A DNA stretch of 64,000 nucleotides from Phoronis australis (taxonomy: Eukaryota; Phoronida; Phoronidae), in contig NMRA01000581.1 in the NCBI GenBank assembly GCA_002633005.1, positions 160,762 to 224,761 of the forward strand, in the 5' to 3' direction. Of this stretch, positions 24,800 through 36,281 are shown piece by piece. The notes beneath the pieces were generated by a model. It worked only from the letters and a program-made list of their open reading frames with translations, was not told the DNA's origin and did no database searches. Positions within the stretch are counted from its first letter, which is position 1, and the number at the start of each line of letters is the position of its first letter. Made by a program: the position numbers and the translations under genes.

Positions 24800-26363
24800 C
24801 TCTCATCAATGACTTCAACTTTGAACTTCTTCTGCTTTATGCTAGTAACAGAACATAACTAGGAACATCAAAAAATCAAAACCCAAGAATTAGGTTGATC
24901 ATTGAGTTTATACTTTTAATAAAGAATCACTCCTCGAGTTAATGGTAGTTTTCTTTATGTTATTTGCTGGTAATGGAAAGAGTTTTCCGTGTTAGCAAGA
25001 ACAAGCTTTAAAAACTGAAATAAAAGGCAATATTTAATTTCCGGTTTTAAGCCACTTATACAGGATGAAATTTACCTTTAATACTGCTGTAGTGTTAAAC
25101 ATACCATCCAAGCCAAAACTTACAAATTGTCCACTATGTACTTCCAAGTCGATGCTAATGGTTCTGTTGCTCTTGATGTACTTGAGAATACTGTGATCAC
25201 CTTTACCTGGAATAAATAAGTTAAGTGTTTGTAATAGAATCAATTGTTTCTATGACAAACTAATAACATTTAACAAAATTTGCAACAGTGTAACTGTGAA
25301 AGCCATTAAGTATTCCAAGCTATATTAAAAAACTAATGATTACTTTTCTCTTTGTTATCAAAACATAAGACATAGAAGTCTCCCAAATTATACTAGAAGC
25401 ATGAGTACACTAAATTTTTTTCAATCAGCTGCTCATGAATTCTTCACAACTCTGTCAATGTAACAGTTGCGACAACTCTCAGATATTGCTTTAAAACCCA
25501 AGCTCATACGTGTACTCCCTCTGTTGGTAGATAAGCCACCTCATCCTGGCTCTGAACTACATGTATATCGTATACGTGTAAATATTTGTATATAGTCCCA
25601 TTGTTGAAAACTATCACTTGTGCTAATGTTAACTAGTTATATCTTAAACCCAAACTTAAATAAATTTTACAAATGACAGTCCACTGTTACCTAAATTCCA
25701 ATACAACCTGTTTGTGGACTGTAAAATACTTTGGCCAATTAAGTCATGTACAGTTACCACTGAGAGACTGCCAGATCTTTGCAAGATCAAAGGGCAGGCA
25801 ATAAGTGGCCTAAATCACAATTTACATGTAGTTTTTTCAACAAACCCCAGAATTGGTAATTGTTGGTATAGGTAAAACGTATATTATAAATCAGGGTCTG
25901 GGTAGATACAACAAAAGAGACATTAGCACAAGTGCTACTTACAAATAGAAAATACATGTTTAGAAATAATTTACAGAGAGGTACATATGGAAGGAGACAT
26001 ACATGTGACAAAACATACATTACAATGTATACAAGCCATAGACAAAAACCTAATGGTTGAGTTGTAAACATACTTCCAGTGAATTTTACGAGTCTCTGTT
26101 AGCCACTGAATGGTTAGCACCAGTTTTATCAGGGTTACGGTTCGATACCCTGAGGTTGGGCAAACTCGGCTATAACTACATTTACAATTGCCAACATGAT
26201 GCAAAACACATGACACAACACTGAAACGGTTCTGGCACAATGTAACATAATTGATGCAGGCAACAACATGTTCCAGAGAAACACTTCAACTAAGATGTAA
26301 TAATTTTATGGACTTACCCTCATTCTCATTTGATAATTTATTGCAGTTCAAGCGTCTGGAAGT
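24800..26363 (-). other. Candidate spliced transcript, three small exons
   Basis: Three minus-strand segments have good splice signals on both sides: 26363..26318 (46 nt, acceptor TTGCAG, donor GTAAGT), 25206..25124 (83 nt, acceptor TTCCAG, donor GTAAGT), 24841..24800 (42 nt, donor GTAAAT). The 83-nt exon is open in two frames, and its join to the 42-nt exon is open in one (ends FIKQKKFKVEVIDER), but that frame meets a stop in the 46-nt exon. The alternative frame stops in the third exon. So this may be a protein C-terminus whose exon set I have wrong, or a non-coding RNA. No family recognised. Confidence 0.25.
26088..26168 (+). repeat. Degenerate tRNA-like / tRNA-derived SINE fragment
   Basis: A-box-like ttagccactgaatgg is followed about 35 bp later by the B-box-like ggttcgatacc, with weak gagt/actc outer pairing. 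The T-stem has a mismatch and no clean cloverleaf forms, so a tRNA-derived repeat is more likely than a working tRNA. Confidence 0.25.
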
Positions 26364-26744
26364 CTGCAACCAAACTTATGAGTTACTGGAACACTTAATT
26401 AATATGAAAATTAATACCTAACGAACGGTTACTAAGTCTAAGGTTACAAAACAATTTTCCCAGTACTCTAGACCATAGACATCTTAATACACTATCTGAT
26501 GTCTATGCTCTAGACCTTTAAACACGGAGCTTCAAACTAATGATAAATGACAAAATATGTACTACTACGTAATTGAGCCTTTACAACTGTAATCTTGAAC
26601 ACTTTAACAATTAGAAGTAATCAGTAATTTTGTAATAGAAGACGTAAGGCAGGTAAATGTCACTTGTATATTCGCTTTCAATCGCAGTCTGTTTCTGCAC
26701 CAGCAAATGCCGGAATCAGAAAGAGGTCAAAGAGCTACAACCGG

Positions 26745-27310
26745 TAATACGCTATCTGGGCGCTAGATGTCGCGAGAGTAAAAAAGGTTATTTTGCGACT
26801 GGAGCGCGTTTGCGTTCGTTCAGACATTTTTCTCGCCGTGTTGCCGATCATACATGTAGATGGCACGATGTTGCACAGATTTGTACTTAGACGCCGTTAA
26901 TCCAGACTCCACGGGAACTTAAAAATCTTAGATACGCTACTTATAAAACTTAATAGGGATTTCAGGTAATGTGCTTGAGTCGAATCCATTTTTATTCAAG
27001 CATTGAAGTCGACATATCGAAGACGGCGATTTCGAGGCAGTCAGTCGGCGAGTTTTCGCCCTGGGATTTCGTCACAATTTTCTGTAAAATGACCGTAATT
27101 TAGCAGCAAAGTTTGCTAGCAATGCACCACAGTTTTGCTGAAAGTCTTTCATAGATTACATATACGTCACAGAGCGAAAATTTGATGAATCTTAGCTTCC
27201 GATTTCACGCGTTTCGGAGACCAGGTTTCAACCGCCTTGGGTTATAATAAGACCCCCCCCCCTGAACCGAACTTTTCTAAGCGCCCTGGGCGGTTATTAC
27301 GGCGAATACG
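26745..27310. repeat. Inverted, shortened copy of the 19.6-20.6 kb repeat
   Basis: Both ends match the reverse complement of the unit A repeat; the interior is shorter and includes a C-run near 27251. Confidence 0.5.
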
Positions 27311-27378
27311 GTATGCCGATACGCTAACAGAACTGGCGTAGCGAGCCTCATTTTGGAACGCGCCTCCTGTCGGCGTGA

Positions 27379-27600
27379 GTTAGGTCTATATGGTTTTGTC
27401 GACCTCCTAGAGAGCCCGAAATGCTTAGGAAGTGGCTCGCAGTAGTGGAGAATGAAAAGTACGCTGTATGTAATAGCAAGTATGAGACCGTGAAAAATCT
27501 CCGTGTCTGTTACCGGCATTTCGTCGATAGTAATTTCTCTGACGAATTCCGGCTTACGAAAGAACTGTCCATAGGTTCCGTTGTCTGTGCATGTTCACGG
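27379..27600 (+). pseudogene. THAP-domain relic
   Basis: The plus-strand frame from 27379 reads PREPEMLRKWLAVVENEKY, then VKNLRVCYRHFVDSNF. This matches the second half of a THAP zinc finger: W in the middle, then the C-x2-H pair in a CxRHF context. The first C-x2-4-C pair is missing, because an in-frame stop lies just upstream at 27376. THAP domains bind DNA in P-element and other transposases and in host regulators. It lies beside the inverted repeat at 26745-27310, so a transposase fragment is likely; an exon of a THAP host gene is the alternative. Confidence 0.5.
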
Positions 27601-28400
27601 CGCCTCTCTAGTATTTCTTTATCAGTGCATTCCGGTTCGAACTAATAACCTGTGAAACACAACGATCCGACCCGTGAAGTCTTCGTCGGATGAGTTCTCG
27701 ACTAAGTCGGGATTGGAGCAGGGCCAGTTGCCTGTAGACGTTTATTATCTTGCGTTCTGTTTCAAAATGAGTTATTCTCACCCTAACCAATCCTTCTATA
27801 AAATTGATACAAAGTTTGTCTCATTAGATACAGTTTGTAATGCCTTTGGGGTATTCGTGAGTGCAAATGAATAAACCACTGCCACCGGCTTTATATGCAG
27901 TAAAGGTAATGGACCAGACACCGAGGCCGTGTGAGCAAATGCTAATTCACTGCTTGCTGACAGAAAGCTGTTGCGAAACAATAACTCGATCTTATACATG
28001 TATGCCATGGTCACATGTTAGGAGAATCTTTATTTAGATATGCAAATACATTATTCAAATCATTGTTACTGTACAACCATTGCACTGACGGTTCTGCGGA
28101 ATCATAAGGGGAACCTGACTCCGTGGCCCCCAACAAGTAAGTAGATTTTCATTTTCGTGGCTAATTCACCTAAATAATTACGTGCATATTATTTCTTTGG
28201 CTCACTATTATAGTCTTTTCTTGACTGGAGGTTTAGTTTCCAACTTAAGTTGGTTTATTCGGGACAAATAAAACAACAAGAATAATATATATTTTAAGTT
28301 ACATTGGGAATTTCAGGGTCACAGCTCTACAAATACATATTTCAAAGAAGGAACCAGATGGATTCCTTAATTACAAGAGATAACACGCACATACCCGATA
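27601..28400. other. Single-copy DNA, nothing assignable
   Basis: No domain-bearing frame, clear repeat or splice-supported exon seen. Confidence 0.4.
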
Positions 28401-28409
28401 CCCAAAGTG

Positions 28410-28600
28410 CAATTGAGTATCGGATACTAAGTGACACAGGTTAGCATAGTACTGACCAAATGGGTACATAATACCAAATGGGTATTGGCCGATTGCCTAA
28501 AAACTGGGTCGAGCAAAATGGCAAATTCAATAACAAGTACCAAGTGGGTACAAACTGTCAAATGGGAAAATATCATATAAAGTACCAAGCGGGTACACCA
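28410..28600. repeat. Degenerate short repeat around accaa(g/a)tgggtac
   Basis: Several irregularly spaced copies of a tgggta-type motif in about 190 bp. It is translated into spurious repetitive frames on the minus strand. Confidence 0.4.
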
Positions 28601-28639
28601 AACAGCCAACTGGGATATAACAACCTGCAAAGAAGGTTC

Positions 28640-28837
28640 CGGACAAGCTGAGTGAGCAGACTAGCCGGAGTGATAAAAAGATATTGTAAGGAACGTGGTG
28701 TTGGGCTGGGTTGTTCATGGATAAACAATCCTGTCCACCGCCATGATGTTCGTGATGTCCAGTCCCGGCGGCCGCAACGGGCCTGATCGGGTTCCGAGCC
28801 ACTGCCGGGTAGTACAACACACAGCTATGTTCCCCGT
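28640..28837 (-). CDS. Possible coding exon, unidentified
   Basis: A GC-richer patch in AT-rich DNA. Minus strand, after an AG at aaatacag, reads GEHSCVLYYPAVARNP then GTGHHEHHGGGQDCLSMNNP. The Gly/His-rich block before a Cys resembles the C-terminal domain of short-chain-collagen-like proteins, which is a weak impression only. No clear donor or partner exon found, so it may be a relic exon. Confidence 0.2.
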
Positions 28838-28984
28838 CTGTATTTCACGTAAGAATGATTTGAATTTATCACCAAACAGACCCAAACTCCAGCGATCGAC
28901 CAGGGTAAATATTGGCTTACCGAGCTCTGTAGGCTGCGGTACGTTCAAACACTGACCTGTAAGTCCCGTGAAATAAAACAACAC

Positions 28985-30483
28985 GTTTGTTCGAGAATTC
29001 GATGTATTTGTAAGGGGTTTACATCGAATTTTGATGATTTATTGGTATAAAACGATGAATTCAAGCGATAAGTTGACAACAGTAAGCATGTTGTGAACGG
29101 CTGAACAGACTACGTTCAAACCGATTATGCCATTGATTAATTTCAACACCTCCATCTGCCGTTAGGTGTCAGGTAAAACAACAGTAACTGAACTTGCTGT
29201 TATCGAATGGAACTAAGCGATCTGAATTGATATAAAATAATAAAATAGGTTGTTTTTGAGTGGCAACCTCCTTTAATGACTGTAATGTATTTTAACACTA
29301 GGTCATTGGGAAAGATTCACTTTCTTTACAATCACTAAAACTCCGCCGTTCTTTCAACCGAATTGCATGAGAGTCATATCATTAGAAAGCTCTTTTCGAG
29401 CTCACGTGTATGACTAAACAAGAAAAACATAAATAAGTCAATTTATAAATAATCCTTAGTTTGCATGACTGACCTGATAAACAAATATCTTTTTATTCTA
29501 TAAATCAAGATGGTTGCCAAAATGCGAAAAATAACAATAATCCAATAATGAAACCCTTCATTTACTAATTGGTTTCACTAATTAGGCACTTAGTTAACTT
29601 GTGATGTCATTAAATTTAGGAAATGGTAATAACATAAAACAATAAACTTTAGAAGTAGACATTGTATAAATGACTAATTTATGTAATGAGGAAATAAAGG
29701 TTTTAAAGATTCAAAAGATTGCTAACGAATAAAGACAAAGATTTTAGAATGTGTATCCCTCACAGTTGCTGTGAAGAATTTAGTCAGAAATTCATCCAAA
29801 ATTGAACATATTTTAATTGGACCAATGGTGCTGTTTGGTGGAACTATATCCTTCAGTAAAATTCCAGATACGACGACATTTACAAAAAATGACAAAATTT
29901 ATTATTCCATTAGCCTAGCAAAATTCTTACTCCAAGATATGAGTCGAGATTTGCAGATAAGGGTTTCTGAGACATAGAGATAAAAATGGAAAAGAATTTG
30001 TTGACTTTGTGTAGCTTTTAAATTCACTGTGGACAGCTCATTACATTGTTTGGAGTTTAGTGTTTTACATGCAATTTTAGCAAGAATTTCATTTCTTTAC
30101 AAACTAAAAATTAGTGAGAGTAACACGCGTGCTGTGTGTCACCATCAATATGAGACACTGGAGCACAACTTTACCATTGCTATGTAAATTCGAATAAATT
30201 TCATAACAAAGAGATAACGTTATTTTGAACAACTGTTGTCTAGTTGTCAAGATCCGGGAACTGGGTTGAGAAGCGGGACATTAGGATTAAAAAAGGGACA
30301 TGCAAAATTGAAAGGGTGACATGTTTGCCATCACAAACCAAATTGTCCCGGAAGCGTTTTTTTTTGTCAAACGCGAGATTATGCGAGCCATAACACCTAA
30401 AAGCACCTTACAGAGTTTTGTTTCTGTTTTTGTGTGGAACGAGAAAGTTTTGGCGCCGCAGAAGCTTAAGTTGCGCCGGACGT
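28985..30483. other. Single-copy AT-rich DNA, no gene seen
   Basis: No long frame with recognisable content. A short gggaca(t) motif recurs at 30277-30321. Confidence 0.45.
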
Positions 30484-30488
30484 ATGTG

Positions 30489-30561
<73 letters not shown>
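30484..30561. repeat. (TGCG)n(TG)n compound microsatellite
   Basis: About eleven tgcg units followed by about fifteen tg units without interruption. Confidence 0.95.
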
Positions 30562-30564
<3 letters not shown>

Positions 30565-31000
30565 ACAGGCTCTTAAAAGTAGCTCTGGGAGGTATTCTGC
30601 TGTTTAGCCGTCGAATTTAAGACCATTTGAACAATAAATCTCCTACATGTACATAAACATTGGTTTCTCAAAACGTGCAACCAATCGTTTGTTTTATTTG
30701 CACATGAAATTTCTTTTTCGTTAGTTTGTTTTCGAAAATTAACTGAGTTTTCCTAGTGCGGAATGTGATTAAGTTGATCTTCATTGAAATACCTCGATGC
30801 CTGATATCAGAATTTAAACACAGTTGTGTATGCCTACACATACCATTTACGTCTCCGACAGGTGTTGCACTAGTGGTAAAAGTAGAGGTAAGTAGGCGCC
30901 CAAAGCCCATCGTACCGCCGTCATTACTGAATTTTAAAAGGGCATTTAACTCAAAAAACCTGACTCACAAACATGTACATGTAAGCCTATTTTTCGACTG

Positions 31001-31216
31001 CAGTGGAGGATCTCGGATGTCGAAGAAACAGGATCCAACCACATACATTTGAAGACAAAGGTCCACGTGCATTCTAAGCGGTCTTAGAAGGGGGCCCATG
31101 CACAATTTTAATTGAAATAGGAGCTTAACGCCCAGAAACGATATGCTGGCGGCGACTTTAAGTCGCCCGTGGGGTGTGTCCCTCGGGCCCTTCGCCACCC
31201 TCTTTATCCACCTATA
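31001..31216. mobile_element. hAT-like MITE related to that at 21000
   Basis: Starts CAGTGGAGGATCT and ends tttatccacctata, similar to the termini at 21000-21333 and 56093-56418. It is shorter, with no clear target-site duplication. It lies just before the unit B boundary. Confidence 0.35.
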
Positions 31217-31359
31217 ACGTGACACCATAATTCTTTCTTTATCGTGAAACATTAATAAAACATTCCATTCGAGCATATACGCGCGCCGAAATATTCGGCA
31301 ACAGTGCTGTCATCAGCGTAGTGCATTGATGCCGTAAGCTATCGTATTGAGACTACGCC

Positions 31360-31550
31360 TCACTATATACCGTCACTTACGGCGCGTAGACGCTACGTTA
31401 AAATGAAAAAAAGGTTGTTGGCTGCAACTATGTGCGCTTACGCCCCTTTATACCCTAACTTGCGGTGCATAAGCGCAACATCGAAAAGCAAAAAGGTGGT
31501 TCGCTTTGCCTACATGTACGTGCGCCTACGCCCCACTACAGCACGGTCTC
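31360..31550. repeat. Minisatellite at the start of unit B
   Basis: Counterpart of 3775-4000, with the same cttacgcccc / aaaaggtggtt units. Marks the start of similarity between units B and A. Confidence 0.5.
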
Positions 31551-32118
31551 GGACGTCCCGCTTCCGGAAGCGTTACGGCTGACGGATTGATGCATGTGCA
31601 ATCTGGGGTCAATGACGCACTGGTTGTGTTCGGAACATCGCACGGGTTGTTGGAGTTTTCTCACTCAATCCGGATCATTCCGCCTGGCTTTATCTTTAAT
31701 TGAGACATAACTCCACTCTCGACGTCTCAAAAGCCACTTACTTCCATTTTTATGGAACTTTGACCAGTTGTTTGTTTGAACTTTGCAACTAAGAGAAAAA
31801 CAAGGTAACTTTACTTCGGTGAATGATGCAATACAGTTCTAAAGGCGTAAGATGGGTATGCTCTTTAGAAAATGATTGATACAAAAAAGAACTCGCAAGT
31901 CGTGTTCACAATTTTATGCAGACAGAAAATTAAGGTGAGACTACAATGTTCATATTCTGGTAGGTGTTTGATGAAATGTGCGGATTTACCAAAAGGTTGC
32001 TCCTATGTACATGTACGCTTCGTGACACACAGTTGTTCAAGACAAGGACGAGTTTTGTCCTCTGATTGATAAACTTTCTCCATTAAGGACCAAACGAATA
32101 GCTCAAGAATTGGGCCAT

Positions 32119-33454
32119 GAAAAGTAAATCATCAAGCACGGTTGTTCTTTTAATATGTTTTAATTGCAAACTTAGTGCTGTGACTGTTGTTTAAAGAGAA
32201 TTTTTGTGAACTTTTGATAAAAAAGCATTCGTGAAAACAAAATAATGTGAAACCAGAGTGGTATGTATCAGGAAGTCCACAACCCGGATGTACTTGCAGC
32301 AGTTATGCTGCGAACTTCCAGATATAAAAATAAATTGTGAATATTAACTCTTGATGCATGTGGTGCTTTAATATTGTGACTGGACTTTGTTGAAAAGCTG
32401 TGCTTTGCTGACATTACATCATTTTTGTGGCGACTTTGTTGTGGTCATGTTTTTGTATAAAAAAATAAAATAACAAAAGTGTACTTCATCTAAATTAGGG
32501 CGCTAAGACTCCTGACTTTGAAGTTTTACAGCTCGAGTTTCCGCTTAACGGTTCTGTTTTCAGAGTCATCCTAGATTACAAAGTTGCAGTCGGTAAAATT
32601 TCCCTCCCAGTCGCAACGAGACAGAATATTGAAAGCGTTTGAAGTCACGTTGTGACCACATTCATGGACGGACTAGAGGGTTCCTTACGCACACAACCTT
32701 TTCCCTCCAAAACTACGTTTGTGTCTCCCCCTTACGGCATTCTAGATCGGCCATCGAAATGTGACGCAACATTGAGTAACCATAGTGTACAGCGTATTAA
32801 ATGCTCAATAATGCGGGGGCATGTCATTTCGTTTACTGTTCCAGGCTGAATGACCATTGGAATTCTGAAACAAAACTGGCAGGTGTCACCGAACTCCCCG
32901 ACTGTGTCACCGGCTCGTAGAACTCGTCCGTCTGAGCGTCTCATGGTGAAGAACGCGTTTAGCTGAGTCGTCACAATGTGCTGCTGAGGCGTAAACATTC
33001 TCAGGTTCCCTCTTACAAAATGTTCACAGGAAGCAATTACTGACATTAATCAATTTTCACTAGATAAGAATGGCAACTGATAATTCTATGAGACAGCCTA
33101 AACTGAAACCACGAACCTTCCCATCAATAGCAGAGTTCTCATAATAAGCAACATCAGGTTTAGCCAGGTATTTCTGTTTTCAGTTTTTAGGTCGCAAACA
33201 TTTAATTGAAGTGGAATTGCAGAAATGGGTTCTGTTCATAGCAAAAAAATTATCATGACATAGATTTCCCTCTCCCCCTTCCACCCTCCGTAGAACACGA
33301 CCAATAAAAACACCGCACCATGCTGGATTTAGGGAAGATGCGGTCACTTTTCCTTCAAAAATTGTGGCTGTGTTCCCATGCCACATCCTAAATAAGCCCG
33401 TAGGTCGTACACACAGTATGCCTTATCTGCCCTACAAATACCATTGCCCTTTTA
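32119..33454. other. About 1.34-kb insertion unique to unit B, with a possible coding fragment
   Basis: Unit A reads straight through at about 4586. The insert has a minus-strand frame at 33046..32732 (stop at 32732) that looks protein-like. From a possible acceptor TTTGTAAG it reads RGNLRMFTPQQHIVTTQLNA, then GDTCQFCFRIPMVIQPGTVN. I do not recognise the family. No terminal inverted repeats or obvious A-tail were found. It could be a processed gene fragment or a mobile-element piece. Confidence 0.4.
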
Positions 33455-35426
33455 TTTTTAATTGTTATACTAAACAATGTTAATAGTATATTGGCATGCA
33501 TTATTGCAAGCACCCTTTCGTGTTCAATTTTAGTTATTAAACTTACGTCGTCAAATAATAATATACACTTTGGTTAGCTTTGAAAATATGTATTGTTTGC
33601 TTTTTAACTGTTCGAAAACTTGATTCCCCTCAGTGCTAGTCCGAAAGAGGCTTTTTGTAGTGCGGGCCAAAGCCTTTTTGAAATCAAACAAATCAAGTTA
33701 ATGGTTTTATTGATGAACACGTGAACCCTCTACAACGCATAGTGGTCGACTGGACCCCTAACTGTACCAAAGCAGTCACTTGTTTTGTTTGTAACCAACC
33801 CTTCATCGGACGTTTGACAACCACCGACTATCTTCCACTCATAGTTTATGGTTATTCTCGTCAGCCATATTGTGACGCAGAATTAGTACTTCATGTTTTA
33901 ACCAACACATCAACATTTGATATTGGTTAGTAGCGAAATTCGATGAAGCCTATCAAGGATGCAGAGCCCAGACACAATTTTGAAGGAAAATTGACCCCAC
34001 CATCCCTAAAACCGGCATGCTGTGTTTTTATTGGTCGTATTCTGTGAAGGGGGAGGAGGGGGGGGGGCGCTTGAGTCATGATTATTTTGTATTTTACAAT
34101 GAAACTAATCCATTGCCAAGTCTGTACAGGAGTTGACGATGAACGGTGTGAAAACAGTAGTTGACAAGCAGTAGAGAGTGACCTGTAAGCACTTAGACAA
34201 GGGCTATAAATTATTTTATGGTTCCTTGTGATTTACGTAGGTCTAGACAGACGCTGAGTGTCCCAATGCCCACAGTAGTTGAATTGAACTACACGCTAAT
34301 GTGTGTAATTTAGAGGTAAAATTTTCTTTTTGATAAATGTTTCACTAAATGCCCTACTGTCATTGTTGATTTTTGAGAAACTTTAACTGCAGTCCCTATA
34401 GACGTACAGACTTAATGGATCACAAATAGATAAAACTGACGAATAAGGTTGCCTGGAAAGTTGACGTTATCTAACCTCAGATTTTTGGAAGGTGTGACTG
34501 GGAGTTTTTTCAAATGTAGTTTTAATTTGCGATAGTATATTCGTGCGTCAGAAATGCGGTTTGAGTTTAAAGTCAAACATTCAAACAACGACTTGTTAAG
34601 GTTCTTTGGTTGACTTAAGGTTTAAACGTAACTTTATTCGTAGTTTGTCGACACAACTTGTTACACAAATAAACCAGAAAATTTTATTAACATAACGCAA
34701 ATCAATGACAACAGAAACAACAGTTTGATAATTTCAGGCAAATATTTAAACTGTAATTCAATGAATTTAATATATTTGATGATAGAATGCCGAACTTACT
34801 CGAATTTGTCAACATCGATTATTTTTTCAAAACAACGTTTCAATGTGCCTGAAGTTGCTCGGCTCGAGTTTGGAGAAAAAAACTCCAGAAATCCAAGTTT
34901 AAATGAATTGTTGTGATGTGCATTGAAACTAATTGTCACCGCCCATTCGATTACAATCTCCAAAAGTGGCGTGCCCAGTGCATTTTCAGGCAATAATCGC
35001 TGAAAGTTCAATCAATTTCCCCTCAAAACTAACAAACTTTAGCTTCTAAACAATTCAAGCGCAACCAAGAATGGCGAAAACAAGATATCATCACCTTTAA
35101 TCCAAAGACTTGAAACGAACACCTGGACACATGACCACCAAAGTTAACATAAATTATTCTTACACAATCCTGTTTTAAGTAGATTTTTAAATATTTTTGC
35201 TTCACATTAGCACCCTATGGGAGATCAGTTGAACAATGAACAGGTTTTATCCTGCCAAATAAACATGTCATATTAAAGTTTAGTCAAGACTCGACTCAGA
35301 AATTGACCAATCACACTCCATGAAAACTGGTAGTTACCGGGCCGCGTTGTCAAAATACATCAGATAGAGAACTGCTGATATATTTATAGTAATGAAGTAA
35401 ACAATATTTTTCCTTGAATAACCTTG
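33455..35426. other. 3' flank of copy B, matches unit A 4.58-6.95 kb; no gene seen
   Basis: Diverged copy of unit A without the 430-bp insertion at 5110. A poly-G run lies near 34053-34067. Confidence 0.5.
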
Positions 35427-35557
35427 CATAAATACACAAAACGTACCGAGAATGGCCTACATGAAATAATATACCACGGTCTCGGTCGATACGCGGAATA
35501 ATGTCTCGTGGGGTATTACTTCATGTACGCCAATCGAGGTACGTTTTGTATTTATCC
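35427..35557. repeat. Long inverted repeat downstream of copy B
   Basis: Same hairpin as at 6950-7080, with arms 35427-35478 and 35507-35557, nearly unchanged. Confidence 0.65.
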
Positions 35558-36281
35558 CATACGCTTCGAATTCCTAAGTTTCTTAATTTTTTTCCGCAGA
35601 TTTTTTAACTACTTCACTCAATCTGTTCACGTGGCGGATCACACCCCATATGTATGTTCTTGTGCGTTAGATTGCAAGTTTTCTCTAGTAAAAGAAATAA
35701 TTTCAATGTGATGATTTATTACTTGAAAAGAGATAACAAAAATGAAAACACTAACTTTGCACTGAACTTCTAACATCTCCTGATAAAATAGTTAAATAAC
35801 AACCTTTGATATTGTAGTTACCGAAGAATCGGCGACTGAGTTGCAGACGATATAATATTTAGCAAATGAAAACTGAGACAGAACTGTCATATAATTAACC
35901 GTCCTGTTCCAGATGTTACGATTGGGCCTTTATTGCATGTTGGGTGTTATTTACACTGCAACAGTTGTATTACTTAAATTATTTTCCGAACGTTTGAAGA
36001 TCTAACCAGCTATCGACGTCGAGTCGACATTGCCCTACCTTTTGAACTTTCCACGTCAGAGGTCAATGTTGAAGAAGTACGAGAGATGAATAGAGAAAAA
36101 GTATTACATGCCCGTATTTCCCTCTACAGATTCAACGCGTATAGGATCAATTCATCTCCTTCAAACAATCTTGGTTGAATTCTATAAACGCAAGAATATA
36201 AACATTATTCACGTAATTAAAATTCCCGATTCTGTGAGTGTAGAAAAACACTAAGGTTCTGTGGATTACTGAGAAAGGACC

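Noticed and set aside
30321-30620. 99-codon frame across the microsatellite
   Set aside because: Repeat translation (CVRA repeats).
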